Notes: generated from the sequence alone by a model not told the origin. A stretch of 63,930 bases of DNA from an uncultured Clostridia bacterium (GCA_944386385.1 CALXAV010000010.1:1-63930); one strand, 5' to 3'. Counted from the first letter of the stretch, positions 1 through 7,976 are shown. Made by a program: numbers and translations.

Positions 1-25
1 TCCAATCGTTTTATTATTTATATCA

Positions 26-44
26 TGCGAAACAAATTTTCGCA
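26..44 (+). terminator. hairpin, possible terminator
   Basis: A 7-bp perfect inverted repeat (TGCGAAA / TTTCGCA) is followed on the plus strand by AGTATTTTTTAG. It could end a plus-strand gene lying left of the window. The remaining bases up to 120 show nothing else I can support. Confidence 0.4.
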
Positions 45-120
45 AGTATTTTTTAGTAAAATTTTATTTTTTATTCACATTTAAAACAAATTGCTTTACT
101 TTCCTAATATATAAAATAGA

Positions 121-156
121 AAAAACCTGAAAGATATGAAAATCTTCCAGGTTTTT
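121..156 (-). terminator. intrinsic terminator of the 139-aa gene
   Basis: Inverted repeat AAAAACCTGGAAGAT / ATCTTTCAGGTTTTT (minus strand, one mismatch) lies just after the stop codon at 170. The GGAAGA/TCTTCC core recurs in the terminator at 739-770, which follows a gene with the same promoter and leader. Confidence 0.75.
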
Positions 157-169
157 CTCCTACTCACAT

Positions 170-589
170 TTAGTTTTTAATTACTCCCCTTACAGAATCA
201 AAAGGTACGTGAATTATATAGAGTTCATTCCAATTTGTCTTCCCTTCTTCTTGGTATTTAAACAAATAACACATTGGACTACACACTTGAGGAGTTTCCA
301 ATACTGTTTCAACATTAGGATTATACACTACGTATTTGTTACGAAGGTTTACCAAGACTTGTTGTTGTCCATTAACATATATTACCTTAGCATAATTTGT
401 GTCCTTATCAATCGGATTCAACTTATACTTTCCCTCTAGAATATAATCCGTTATATCTTGCCTATTCCTGAATATATCCTTTGCTATGCCTCTCACTGTT
501 GATTCATTTCTCTCTTTCATTATGCCAAAGACTACTTGCCTAAAAAGTACAATCAAAATCACTATAAAAGCAGGTACTATAAAGAACAT
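170..589 (-). CDS. small membrane-anchored protein, unknown function
   Basis: 139 residues. Residues 2-24 (FFIVPAFIVILIVLFRQVVF) form one N-terminal membrane helix with no signal-peptidase site, so the remaining ~110 mixed beta-rich residues are presumably tethered to the membrane. Two cysteines lie near each other (VCSPMC, about residues 102-107). I recognise no family. The ATG at 589 has GGAAGGAG upstream. The gene is monocistronic, with its own promoter (709-686), a leader hairpin (620-653) and a terminator. Base and codon use looks more G+C-rich than the housekeeping genes. It shares promoter, leader and terminator design with the 41-aa gene at 804-929, so the two are probably related cassettes. 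Confidence 0.7.
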   Translation of the reverse strand: MFFIVPAFIVILIVLFRQVVFGIMKERNESTVRGIAKDIFRNRQDITDYILEGKYKLNPIDKDTNYAKVIYVNGQQQVLVNLRNKYVVYNPNVETVLETPQVCSPMCYLFKYQEEGKTNWNELYIIHVPFDSVRGVIKN

Positions 590-619
590 TTTTCTCCTTC
601 CATAGAGAGTACTATGTGA

Positions 620-653
620 ACTAAATAGTAAGAACTATCCTCCACTATTTAGT
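620..653 (-). promoter_or_regulatory. 5' leader hairpin of the 139-aa gene
   Basis: Perfect 10-bp inverted repeat ACTAAATAGT / ACTATTTAGT around a 14-nt loop, between the promoter and the ribosome binding site. The same stem recurs with compensatory change in the leader at 969-1006. Confidence 0.65.
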
Positions 654-685
654 GAAAAAGGATTATGTACAATTTGTATTTTATA

Positions 686-714
686 AGTTTATCACATATT
701 TACATATTTTTCAA
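686..714 (-). promoter_or_regulatory. sigma-A promoter of the 139-aa gene
   Basis: TTGAAA (709-714), 17-bp spacer, TAAACT (686-691) preceded by TGA (extended -10). The spacer and the bases after it match the promoter at 1042-1070 closely. Confidence 0.6.
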
Positions 715-738
715 TAATTTATACAAATATAATATTAA

Positions 739-770
739 ACACCCGGAAGACTTTCACATCTTCCAGGTGT
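739..770 (-). terminator. intrinsic terminator of the 41-aa gene
   Basis: Inverted repeat ACACCTGGAAGA / TCTTCCGGGTGT (minus strand, one mismatch) with an 8-nt loop, followed by TTTAATATT. It has the same GGAAGA/TCTTCC core as the terminator at 121-156. Confidence 0.7.
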
Positions 771-803
771 AGATAAGCAAATTTCCTATCACTTGTCTCT
801 TAC

Positions 804-929
804 TCACTTTTTGTTATTCTCTTCTTTTTTAGCATTATTATGCATTTTGTCCATTTCATTTTTATCGTATACTATGGTAGCGATAAAAGAAATTAACACA
901 ATAGCAATAATAACAACTAAGCCAATCAT
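804..929 (-). CDS. 41-aa single-pass membrane peptide
   Basis: A 41-codon reading frame: an N-terminal hydrophobic helix (IGLVVIIAIVLISFIATIV) followed by a charged tail ending in NNKK. The ATG at 929 has AAAGG upstream (GAGAAAGG). An ATG five bases earlier would give only a dipeptide. Strong support comes from its complete transcription unit: a promoter with TTGAAA and TAAAAT, a 38-nt leader hairpin and a terminator, all resembling those of the 139-aa gene next to it. Function is unknown. Small hydrophobic peptides of this shape can be toxins, stress peptides or partners of membrane complexes, and nothing here distinguishes these. Confidence 0.65.
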   Translation of the reverse strand: MIGLVVIIAIVLISFIATIVYDKNEMDKMHNNAKKEENNKK

Positions 930-968
930 AACATTAACCTTTCTCTAGTTTTAACATCAATATAGAAA

Positions 969-1006
969 ACTAAGTAGTAAGAGGCTTATTCCCTCTACTA
1001 TTTAGT
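969..1006 (-). promoter_or_regulatory. 5' leader hairpin of the 41-aa gene
   Basis: Long stem on the minus strand: ACTAAATAGTAGAGG pairs with CCTCTTACTACTTAGT, with a single bulge and a G.U pair, loop GAATAAG. It is the counterpart of the hairpin at 620-653 with compensating differences. Confidence 0.65.
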
Positions 1007-1041
1007 AGAAAAAAGGAATTGTATATAATTAATACATTTGT

Positions 1042-1070
1042 ATTTTATCACTCATTCACATAATTTTCAA
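1042..1070 (-). promoter_or_regulatory. sigma-A promoter of the 41-aa gene
   Basis: TTGAAA (1065-1070), 17-bp spacer, TAAAAT (1042-1047) with TGA before it. It is nearly the same sequence as the promoter at 686-714. Confidence 0.6.
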
Positions 1071-1080
1071 CATATCTAGA

Positions 1081-2148
1081 CTATTTTCTTGTTATATTAT
1101 CTTTCCCAGCTCTAAGTAATGTACTAAGAGTTTTTGTCATCATCTTTTTAGTTTCGGGGCTTAGATTACTATAAGTTCTAATCATCATAGCAACATTTCT
1201 AACTTTTTTACTACTTAACTCATTTACAGTTTTTACATTTGTAGAATTTAATATATCAAACCAAGTATCTACAAACTCTTCTCTCTGTTTTGGTGATACT
1301 TCTTTTAGCCAATTAGTAATTGTACTATCTATAAAATCACTATAATCTGTTTGTTTTGCTCTTACAAACTTGTCTCCCATCACTTGCCATGAATATAAAT
1401 CATGTTGCATGATTCCCGTTTCAGTACTTTTTACAATTGTAGTTTTTTCCTTATGTTTTAATAATCTCCCTATAACTGAGGTTTGTGGTATATAAGTATG
1501 TACTTTACTTAACATTTCTTTATATTCTGCACTTTCTATCACTTTATCTAAAAATCCTGGTCCGTCATTATTATAAATTTCTATTATTTGTTTTTTAGTT
1601 TCTTCATTACAAAAAGCCCCTGCATATACCGCTAAATTTCCTCCTTTTGAATGTCCACCTACACGTAATTTATTTTTATATTTTTTAGCCACTTCATTTA
1701 AATATTTTACACTATCTAGCTGAGAAGGAACTATATCACTAAAACTCATATTAAAATCTTCTTTCCAGCCTATTATTGTATTGTCAGTTCCTCTAAAAGA
1801 TACATAAATCGTATCGTCTGGAAGAATTATAGTAATTGCTGAAAATTGTTTTTCTTGTACTGGATCTATAATATTCACGAAATTGGTCACTTTAACTTCT
1901 CCAAACCTTACACTTTTTGCAATAGTTGGATATAAATCTATATCTTCTACTTGTATAGTCCTTCCCGTTGTACCAAGTACCTTTGTTCTTTCATATGCTT
2001 CTTTTATGGTTATTTCCTCATCTTTACTAATTACTCCATCAAAAGGTAGATATGAAAGTCTTGATAATATTAGATTATCAACTTCGTTAAATTTCACATT
2101 TTTAAAACTTATATCTCTCCATTTCATATAATCAAATATATTTGCCAT
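1081..2148 (-). CDS. DUF2974/Mbeg1-like alpha/beta hydrolase
   Basis: 355 residues from the ATG at 2148, which has TAGGA upstream. An in-frame ATG at 2172 lacks a binding site. The start MANIFDYMKWRD, the segment YVSFRGTDNTIIGWKEDF and the nucleophile elbow GGHSKGGNLA are typical of the DUF2974 (Mbeg1-like) lipase-fold family common in Firmicutes. The serine of GHSKGG is the likely nucleophile, and an aspartate follows in NNDGPGF. The substrate is unknown; lipase or esterase activity is inferred from the fold only. No signal peptide, so probably cytosolic. It is followed on the same strand by the 41-aa gene and preceded by another alpha/beta hydrolase 50 bp upstream, possibly co-transcribed. 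Confidence 0.85.
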   Translation of the reverse strand: MANIFDYMKWRDISFKNVKFNEVDNLILSRLSYLPFDGVISKDEEITIKEAYERTKVLGTTGRTIQVEDIDLYPTIAKSVRFGEVKVTNFVNIIDPVQEKQFSAITIILPDDTIYVSFRGTDNTIIGWKEDFNMSFSDIVPSQLDSVKYLNEVAKKYKNKLRVGGHSKGGNLAVYAGAFCNEETKKQIIEIYNNDGPGFLDKVIESAEYKEMLSKVHTYIPQTSVIGRLLKHKEKTTIVKSTETGIMQHDLYSWQVMGDKFVRAKQTDYSDFIDSTITNWLKEVSPKQREEFVDTWFDILNSTNVKTVNELSSKKVRNVAMMIRTYSNLSPETKKMMTKTLSTLLRAGKDNITRK

Positions 2149-2198
2149 TATATTCCTACTCTCCAATATCATTTATAATTATAATAATATAATTTTTT

Positions 2199-3080
2199 CT
2201 AATTCTTATTTACAAAATTAACTATTTCTTTTGCTACAACTTCTTCTTTTCCATGATATCCATGGTCTGCACCATCTACATAATCAATATTCTTATTAGG
2301 ATTTGTAACTATATTACTTACAATTGTTATTAATTCTTCTGCTTTTTGTAAAATCATTTCATTATCATTTCCCCATCTCATAAATAATGGAACTTTTATA
2401 TTATTTAATTTTTCTAAATCATTATCTCTTCCATATCTTGCAAAATCTATATCTTTATTATATTTAGTATAACGTAAAAATGTTTTTACACTAATTGGAT
2501 GAATAAATGCTCCTCTTTGCATAAGTTCTTTAGAATTATTTTCTTCCCTTTCTTCTGCTAATTTTAAATAATCTTCATACTTATTACCTAAATAAACTTT
2601 TATTGCCATTGGAATATCTATTAATGATAATAATACCACACCTTTAATAACATCTAAAATGTCTTTTTCATCTTCCTCTAATAATTCATTATATGTATAT
2701 ACAATTTTTGTACAACCTAAGCTATGTCCTTGTAAATATATGTCACTATATCCTAATTCTTTTAACTTTAAAATTGCTCCTACTATATCCTCATAACCCT
2801 CTAGTACATCTTCATATGCTGTCCCACCAAGTATTTTCTCTGTCTTACCATTAATTTCTTTTCTTATATATTTTACAATTTCACTTCCTCTATTATTAAA
2901 GCAAAAATAATCAATACCACTCTCATTTGCTATTTTTGCTATTATATCATCTCTTTTTTTGAAGCAATCACTTGTCATTCCATGTACTGCTAATATTACT
3001 TTTCCATTTTTTTCTTTTCCTTCATACAAAATTCCACTTAACCCTATTCCATCTGTTGCTAAAAAATCTATTTTCTTCAT
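2199..3080 (-). CDS. alpha/beta hydrolase (DUF1749-like / S33-like)
   Basis: 293 residues. An oxyanion/HG motif (AVHGMTSD) lies near residue 33, and the nucleophile elbow GHSLGC near residue 118. A late histidine (GADHGYHG, about residue 273) and an aspartate before it complete a plausible Ser-Asp-His triad. The overall arrangement resembles small esterases and the DUF1749 family. Start ATG at 3080 with GGGAGAG upstream. No secretion signal, so cytosolic. Substrate unknown. The adjacent DUF2974 hydrolase downstream on the same strand suggests a two-hydrolase unit. Confidence 0.8.
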   Translation of the reverse strand: MKKIDFLATDGIGLSGILYEGKEKNGKVILAVHGMTSDCFKKRDDIIAKIANESGIDYFCFNNRGSEIVKYIRKEINGKTEKILGGTAYEDVLEGYEDIVGAILKLKELGYSDIYLQGHSLGCTKIVYTYNELLEEDEKDILDVIKGVVLLSLIDIPMAIKVYLGNKYEDYLKLAEEREENNSKELMQRGAFIHPISVKTFLRYTKYNKDIDFARYGRDNDLEKLNNIKVPLFMRWGNDNEMILQKAEELITIVSNIVTNPNKNIDYVDGADHGYHGKEEVVAKEIVNFVNKN

Positions 3081-3150
3081 AAGATCACTCTCCCTATAGG
3101 GATTATATACTAACTCTTTTATTTTATCAAGAAAAAGAAAAAAGAAAGGG

Positions 3151-3172
3151 GGAGCGCCCTACTTGGCGCTCC
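3151..3172 (-). terminator. terminator overlapping the 171-aa gene end
   Basis: Perfect 8-bp stem GGAGCGCC / GGCGCTCC with a 6-nt loop that contains the stop codon. Minus-strand sequence after the stem is CCCTTTCTTTTTTC. Confidence 0.8.
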
Positions 3173-3674
3173 TCCTAAGGTGTTTAACAAAACTAAAGAG
3201 CCACTCATATTTAGAGGTGTTCTCTATCAGTTTCTTACTAAGCGGAGTTGAATCAACATAGCTCTGCCAGTACTCTCTTTCGATTGACTGAACATATGCT
3301 TCTTCAATCTCCTTCTTAGTTTCAAAGAGCTTCTCAAACGAATCCAGTTCTGCCTTTCCACTTCGCACTCCGCTATACACGAAGAACGCTTGCGAGTCAG
3401 CGTTATACGAGCTAACCCAACCGTCTCCGAAGGATTCGTCAAAAACATAGAGTTCTGGACTATATCCTCCAGGGAGGCTGCTTTTCACGAAAAGCATATT
3501 GGAAGTAGATTCGTCATACACACCTTTTATAGCACTAGTAGTCTTCTTGTTACCCCTTTCTTCTTGCATGTAGCCTTTCATTTCCTTTTCTTCACCTTTG
3601 GTGAAGAATCCTCGAAGCTCTACTATGTCGCCATAGCTATAAGTGAGCTTACCAGAAAAACTAAACACCTTCAT
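3159..3674 (-). CDS. accessory protein, unknown function (171 aa)
   Basis: I do not recognise this protein. The N-terminal half looks beta-rich (MKVFSFSGKLTYSYGDIVEL; LPGGYSPELYVFDESFGDGW) and the C-terminal third helical and charged (KKEIEEAYVQSIEREYW...). No signal peptide or membrane segment. Start ATG at 3674 with AAGGAG upstream. It is monocistronic: weak promoter-like boxes (TGGAAA 3750-3755, TATTAT 3727-3732) and a strong terminator whose stem overlaps the stop. Codon use is visibly more G+C-rich than the surrounding core genes, which suggests later arrival. Similar composition is seen at 45821-46372, 46658-47083 and 62209-62655. Confidence 0.65.
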   Translation of the reverse strand: MKVFSFSGKLTYSYGDIVELRGFFTKGEEKEMKGYMQEERGNKKTTSAIKGVYDESTSNMLFVKSSLPGGYSPELYVFDESFGDGWVSSYNADSQAFFVYSGVRSGKAELDSFEKLFETKKEIEEAYVQSIEREYWQSYVDSTPLSKKLIENTSKYEWLFSFVKHLRRSAK

Positions 3675-3768
3675 TTTATCTCCTTACATTCGTTATGCGA
3701 GATTTCCCTACAAACTACCTAATACTATAATAACACATTTTAATAGAAATTTCCAGTTTTATGTAAAT

Positions 3769-3790
3769 AAGAGTAGCAAAGCTACTCTTA
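3769..3790 (-). terminator. hairpin after RNase P RNA
   Basis: AAGAGTAGC / GCTACTCTT with a 3-nt loop, about 20 nt beyond the 3' end of rnpB on the minus strand. The following T-run is weak (ATTTACAT). Confidence 0.5.
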
Positions 3791-3810
3791 TAAAAAATTA
3801 TTAAAAAGGA

Positions 3811-4162
3811 AATAAGTAAATCTGTAAGCCGGGTTCTGTCTTTTAAAATAGTCATTTATCTAGGATAGATATCACTACCTACCTCAAGCCACGCATTTAA
3901 GAAGGCGCCGAGCAGGCTTAATCTTCTCATTTAGGTGTTGCTCCAGATGGGGTTTACACTGACCCATTATGTCACCATAATGGCGGTGAGCTCTTACCTC
4001 GCCTTTTCACCCTTACCTAAAATCTTAGGCGGTTATTTTCTGTTGCACTTTCCTTAAGGTCACCCTCACTAGACGTTATCTAGCATCTTTGCTCTATGGA
4101 GCCCGGACTTTCCTCTCGTAGTTCCTTTCGGAATTTACCAGCGACTATTCAAATTACTTATA
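3811..4162 (-). ncRNA. rnpB: RNase P RNA
   Basis: Catalytic RNA of ribonuclease P, which removes 5' leaders from pre-tRNA. On the minus strand it opens near AATAGTCGCTGGTAAATTCC and contains the universal P4 5' strand GAGGAAAGTCCGGGCTCC. It has GGTGAAAAGGCGAGGTAAGA, the GAGTGTAAACCCCATC-like central region, and ends with CAGAACCCGGCTTACAG. These are diagnostic bacterial RNase P segments. The exact ends are estimates (plus or minus 10 nt). Confidence 0.95.
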
Positions 4163-4207
4163 AAATTAATTTTAACATTTATGCAAGAAAAAGTAAAGTC
4201 TTTAACC

Positions 4208-4236
4208 TTGTTTTTTTCTTCTATATGCTATATAAT
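4208..4236 (+). promoter_or_regulatory. promoter of the small plus-strand gene
   Basis: TTGTTT (4208-4213), 17-bp spacer, TATAAT (4231-4236). A 7-bp hairpin (TCAGAGG / CCTCTGA, 4277-4295) lies in the leader before the GAGGAG ribosome binding site, as in other accessory genes of the window. Confidence 0.55.
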
Positions 4237-4317
4237 ACGTTCATTAACCATTTCTATACCTTTGAAATATAAGACCTCAGAGGTATCCCCTCTGAATGAG
4301 TATGAAGAGGAGATTTA

Positions 4318-4446
4318 ATGTTTGGGACAGTAGTATTAGGTCTTTTTGCGATTGCATATGCCTTTTTGGCAAATAACTCTCGCAAGCAAGGCTCTGACAC
4401 AGTCGCCGAGTATGCGTTGTTATCGCAATTTTATGCGCAGCAATAG
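4318..4446 (+). CDS. small membrane peptide, possibly frame-disrupted
   Basis: 42 codons from the ATG at 4318 with a strong GAGGAG site. The N-terminal helix is FGTVVLGLFAIAYAFLAN, followed by a polar turn. The frame then runs into a non-hydrophobic tail and TAG at 4444-4446. In the -1 frame, opened by a TGA at 4395-4397, an uninterrupted second hydrophobic helix (VVIAILCAAIAFGLIFA) ends at TAA 4468-4470. A two-helix peptide would be obtained by a -1 shift (or a base change) between 4398 and 4443. No CGG codon is involved, so this differs from the recoding cases elsewhere. The unit has its own promoter and a terminator at 4489-4529. Confidence 0.55.
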   Translation: MFGTVVLGLFAIAYAFLANNSRKQGSDTVAEYALLSQFYAQQ

Positions 4447-4488
4447 CATTTGGCTTGATTTTCGCGTAAGTCTTTCAAGTACTCTGTT

Positions 4489-4529
4489 TATAGTTGCGAA
4501 TAAAGGATATCCCCTTGTTCGCAACTATA
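4489..4529 (+). terminator. terminator of the small plus-strand gene
   Basis: Perfect 12-bp inverted repeat TATAGTTGCGAA / TTCGCAACTATA followed by TTTTCTAC on the plus strand. It could also act for the converging gene ending at 4534 only in reverse order, so it is assigned to the plus-strand unit. Confidence 0.7.
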
Positions 4530-4533
4530 TTTT

Positions 4534-5484
4534 CTACAAATTATTCATTTCTTCTAATATATTCTTATACTTTATCAAGAAAATAGATTCATCTTGCATG
4601 CTTACCGCATTTTGTAATTCATTAAGCATGATATAAATTTTATTAATTACATATTGTTTATTAGAATCTGTATTTGTATTTACAAGTCTATTTGAATATA
4701 CATCAATTGCTTGTTTTATATCATTTGAAATTTCAACCCAGTTCTTAGAATCTAATTTACTATATCCTTTAAATAAATTGTTTTTAGTTTCAATAATCAC
4801 TTTATAAGTCACGTCATCTGCTACTTTATCTGCAAATTTAGGTATATAACCATATAAGTTTGATAAACTTCCTAAAGTATTTTCCTTATTTTCTGATTTT
4901 ACCGCTGTTGTCAAATTATCTAATTCTTGATTAAAACCTAAAACATCTTCTCTTGCTATGTCTAAACTATATAAATCTAAAGTTATAGTTGGTACTGGTG
5001 AATAGAGGTTTTCAACCTCTGTTTTTAAATGTTCCCAATTTATAGCATCATTATTGGTTAAAACTCCTGTCTCTTTTAATGTATATTCTTCATTTTTTTC
5101 TTCTTCACCGCTTGATGTATTACTATTAGTAGATGATTCCTGCCCTTCTTCTTGACTATTCTCGCTACTTTCACCTTGGTTTTCATTCTCCTCACTAATC
5201 TTACTTTCTTGTCCTGATGAATTTTGTCCAGCTTGTGAACTATTTTCTTTTGATATTTCACTTACAGATAAATTATAATTTCTACTTTCTATATTGTTTA
5301 ACTCATTTAATAAAGTAACTATTTTCTTTTCTAAGTATTCCACTTCTGCTAAAGTCTTTTCTTTTTCATCTTCATTATTACCTTTACTTATTGTTGTATA
5401 TAAAAAAATTCCTAAAATAAAAACCACAACAATTAAGAAAATATATAAAATTTTTTTATATTTTTTCAACTTTTTGCCCTCCAT
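4534..5484 (-). CDS. membrane-anchored extracellular protein, unknown
   Basis: 316 residues. One N-terminal membrane helix (ILYIFLIVVVFILGIFLYTT, about 12-31) is followed by a coiled-coil-prone segment and a low-complexity Ser/Glu/Gln/Asn linker (about residues 65-130). A mostly helical C-terminal domain of about 180 residues comes last. No catalytic motif recognised. The ATG at 5484 has little upstream; a TTG at 5469 sits 8 nt after GGAGGG and may be the true start. The architecture (anchor, flexible linker, helical domain) fits a cell-surface or cell-wall-facing protein. Confidence 0.65.
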   Translation of the reverse strand: MEGKKLKKYKKILYIFLIVVVFILGIFLYTTISKGNNEDEKEKTLAEVEYLEKKIVTLLNELNNIESRNYNLSVSEISKENSSQAGQNSSGQESKISEENENQGESSENSQEEGQESSTNSNTSSGEEEKNEEYTLKETGVLTNNDAINWEHLKTEVENLYSPVPTITLDLYSLDIAREDVLGFNQELDNLTTAVKSENKENTLGSLSNLYGYIPKFADKVADDVTYKVIIETKNNLFKGYSKLDSKNWVEISNDIKQAIDVYSNRLVNTNTDSNKQYVINKIYIMLNELQNAVSMQDESIFLIKYKNILEEMNNL

Positions 5485-5587
5485 TTTTCTTTTTTTCTAG
5501 TATTTACATTTTTAAATTACTTTATTCTTAGTATAAAATTTTGTCTAATTTTAATACTAATATTAAGAATAATTTTAGGAGTCAAAA

Positions 5588-5869
5588 ATGCAAGCAACAG
5601 TTAATTTATATAGTAACAAAAAAGGTGAATTAAATAATTTTTTAAGTCGTTTTTATAATACTAATTTAGAAATTTACGATAATTTAAGATGGGAAAAAAA
5701 ATACGCTAACCCATTAGAGTTAGCTGAAATAATTGGTATTTATATTGATAATTTTGATAATTATAATATTACTATGTGGATTTCTCTAGATAAAAATGTA
5801 TTCATTTCCATTTCTGAAGACAATGCAAATGATGTTATTAAGTACTTATATGAAAGATATCCTTACTAA
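5588..5869 (+). CDS. conserved clostridial small protein (93 aa)
   Basis: 93 residues, cytosolic by composition, ending in NANDVIKYLYERYPY. Proteins of this length with the same opening (MQATVNLY) and the same YLYERYPY ending are, to my recollection, widespread in Clostridia without assigned function. The ATG at 5588 follows TTTTAGGAG. It converges with dtd, with only two bases between the two stop codons. No hydrophobic segment or cysteine motif. Confidence 0.75.
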   Translation: MQATVNLYSNKKGELNNFLSRFYNTNLEIYDNLRWEKKYANPLELAEIIGIYIDNFDNYNITMWISLDKNVFISISEDNANDVIKYLYERYPY

Positions 5870-5871
5870 TA

Positions 5872-6312
5872 TTATTTTTCAATTATAATAGTTACTGGTC
5901 CATCATTTAGTAAACTTACTTCCATATGAGCACCAAAAATTCCTTTTTCTACTTCTATACCATATTTTTCTTTACATTCATTACAGAAATATTCATATAG
6001 TTCTTCTGCTTGTTCAGGTCTTGCAGCCTCTGTAAAAGATGGTCTATTTCCATCTTTACAATTAGCATAAAGAGTAAATTGTGATACAATTAAAAGTTTT
6101 CCACCTACCTGTTTTATATCTAAATTCATTTTATCATTTTCATCTGTAAATACTCTTAGTTTGCACAATTTCTTAGCTAAATAATCTGCTTGCTCTTTGG
6201 TATCACCATTCGTTACTCCTAGTAATACCAAAAAGCCTTTATCTATCTTTCCTACTGTTTTTCCATCTACATCTACTTTTGCATTTTTTACTCTTTGCAC
6301 TACAATTTTCAT
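5872..6312 (-). CDS. dtd: D-aminoacyl-tRNA deacylase
   Basis: 146 residues, the usual DTD length. Hydrolyses D-amino acids (and glycine mischarged on tRNA-Ala) from tRNA in the cytosol. Signature features: MKIVVQRVKNAKVDVDGK at the start, the LLIVSQFTLYANC segment holding the conserved SQFTL motif (about residue 80), the GNRPSFTEAA motif, and a terminal FGAHMEVSLLNDGPVTI where the Gly-cisPro-equivalent region lies. Start has AAAGGAG. Last gene of the der-plsY-gpsA operon. Confidence 0.97.
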   Translation of the reverse strand: MKIVVQRVKNAKVDVDGKTVGKIDKGFLVLLGVTNGDTKEQADYLAKKLCKLRVFTDENDKMNLDIKQVGGKLLIVSQFTLYANCKDGNRPSFTEAARPEQAEELYEYFCNECKEKYGIEVEKGIFGAHMEVSLLNDGPVTIIIEK

Positions 6313-6329
6313 AATTACTCCTTTATTTT

Positions 6330-6929
6330 TTAATACATTGTTGTGTCATCATTATCTTCATTTTCACTATTTTCATTTTTTACTTCTGTTTCTTCTTCAT
6401 CTTTATCAACATTTGATTCAACTTTTACTGTTTTTTCTAAGTTACTATCTTCTTGTTCTGCTCCTTCTTCTTTGTTGTCCTTTTCCTTATTTTCTTCTTT
6501 ATCTTTTTCATTTCCTTCAAATAAACTTACGTTTTGGAAATCTTCTTCACTATCTTCGTTACTATCTTCTTGTTTTGCTCCACAATTTGGACAATACTTA
6601 CATTCTTTGTCCATTTCTACATAACAATTTTTACATTGTTTTCTATCTCTTAACTCTAGACATTGTTGTAATAAATCTTCTATTTCATCACTTAAAACAT
6701 CTATTTTTGTACATAATCCTTCTAATTCTTGATTTATATCTTCTTTATTCTCTCTTACATGTTGTTCATAAACTTTTTTACCTATTTCTTCATATAAATC
6801 ACTAACATTTGTTCTTATCTGACTAATCTTTAATTTCAACTTTGTTTCTTTAGCAATCCTTCCTGTTTTATCTGCTGTTATCTTATAGGCTTCTGAAGCT
6901 TTTTTACCTAACTTATCAAAAAATTCCAT
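6330..6929 (-). CDS. coiled-coil zinc-ribbon protein
   Basis: 199 residues. The N-terminal ~95 residues are helical and coiled-coil-like (KITADKTGRIAKETKLKLK...). A two-CxxC zinc ribbon follows (CKNCYVEMDKECKYCPNCG, about residues 98-116), then a long acidic Glu/Asp/Lys/Ser tail without predicted fold. No membrane segment. Similar small zinc-ribbon/coiled-coil proteins occur across Firmicutes with no defined role. It sits 17 bp upstream of dtd and 51 bp after gpsA in the same operon. Start ATG follows GGAAAGGGAG. Confidence 0.75.
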   Translation of the reverse strand: MEFFDKLGKKASEAYKITADKTGRIAKETKLKLKISQIRTNVSDLYEEIGKKVYEQHVRENKEDINQELEGLCTKIDVLSDEIEDLLQQCLELRDRKQCKNCYVEMDKECKYCPNCGAKQEDSNEDSEEDFQNVSLFEGNEKDKEENKEKDNKEEGAEQEDSNLEKTVKVESNVDKDEEETEVKNENSENEDNDDTTMY

Positions 6930-6980
6930 TATCTTTCTCCCTTTCCTTTTTTAATAATAGTATAACCAGAAATATGTAAT

Positions 6981-7970
6981 TTACTCCCATTCACACTTTT
7001 TTTCCTTTGTCATTAATTGCTTAACTGCTTCTTCTGGTTTTAGCCCATTATATATAACATTATAAACAGTTTCCGTTATTGGCATATAAACATTATTCAT
7101 TTTTCCTAATTCATAAGCTACATCTATATTATCTATACTTTCTATAACCATTCCAACTTCTTTTTTAGCTTCCTCTAATGTTTTTCCTTGTCCTATTAAT
7201 TTTCCTGCCTTTCTATTTCTACTATGTTCACTAAGACAAGTAACAATTAAATCCCCAAGTCCGCTCAAACCATAAAATGTTTCTTTCTTACCGCCTAATT
7301 TTACTCCCAATCTTGAAATTTCTCCTAAACCTCTTGTTACTAATGCTGCAAAACTATTGTCTCCAAGTCCTATTCCGGCTGCTACTCCTGCGCAAAATGC
7401 CATTATGTTTTTTAATGCTCCACCTAGTTCTACTCCTTTTACGTCATCAGATGTATATACTCTCATTTTCTCAGACATAAAAGTATCTTGAATAAGGCTT
7501 AATATTTCTTCATCATGTGATGCAATTACCAATACTGTTGGTATTGCTATTGCTACTTCCTCAGCATGGCTTGGTCCTGTTAACACTCCTACTCTTGCTG
7601 ATGGCAATTCATCTATTATTACTTCATCTAAAGTTTTTAAAGTTTCTTTTTCAAATCCTTTAGAACATATTATAACCGGTTTGTTTCCTACATATTCTTT
7701 ATATTTTACAAATGTTTCTCTTGTAAATTTTGATGGAGTAACATGTAATATAAAATCTGCTCCGTCTACAACTTCTTTAATATCTGTATAACATTCTATA
7801 TTGTCATGTATCTTCACTCCTGGAAGAAATTTACACTTTTTTTCATTATTAATAATATCTTTTTCCTCTTCATTAAATGACCATATTTTTACATTATGTC
7901 CATTACTAGCTAGATGAGTTGCAAGTGCCACTCCCCAACTTCCACTACCTATAATTGCTACATTTTTCAT
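6981..7970 (-). CDS. gpsA: glycerol-3-phosphate dehydrogenase [NAD(P)+]
   Basis: 329 residues. Reduces dihydroxyacetone phosphate to sn-glycerol 3-phosphate for phospholipid synthesis, feeding PlsY encoded two genes upstream. The Rossmann motif GSGSWGVALATHLA lies at residues 7-20. The substrate/catalytic region has GVELGGALKN with the catalytic lysine, then AALVTRGLGEISRLG, and GLSGLGDLIVTC, all GpsA hallmarks. The ATG at 7970 has GGAGA 9 nt upstream, inside the end of the preceding frame (gap of 6 bases), indicating translational coupling. Confidence 0.97.
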   Translation of the reverse strand: MKNVAIIGSGSWGVALATHLASNGHNVKIWSFNEEEKDIINNEKKCKFLPGVKIHDNIECYTDIKEVVDGADFILHVTPSKFTRETFVKYKEYVGNKPVIICSKGFEKETLKTLDEVIIDELPSARVGVLTGPSHAEEVAIAIPTVLVIASHDEEILSLIQDTFMSEKMRVYTSDDVKGVELGGALKNIMAFCAGVAAGIGLGDNSFAALVTRGLGEISRLGVKLGGKKETFYGLSGLGDLIVTCLSEHSRNRKAGKLIGQGKTLEEAKKEVGMVIESIDNIDVAYELGKMNNVYMPITETVYNVIYNGLKPEEAVKQLMTKEKKCEWE

Positions 7971-7976
7971 TTTATC

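Noticed and set aside
5588..6312. Overlap or misannotation between the 93-aa gene and dtd
   Set aside because: Both frames are complete with good starts; they simply converge with two bases between stops.
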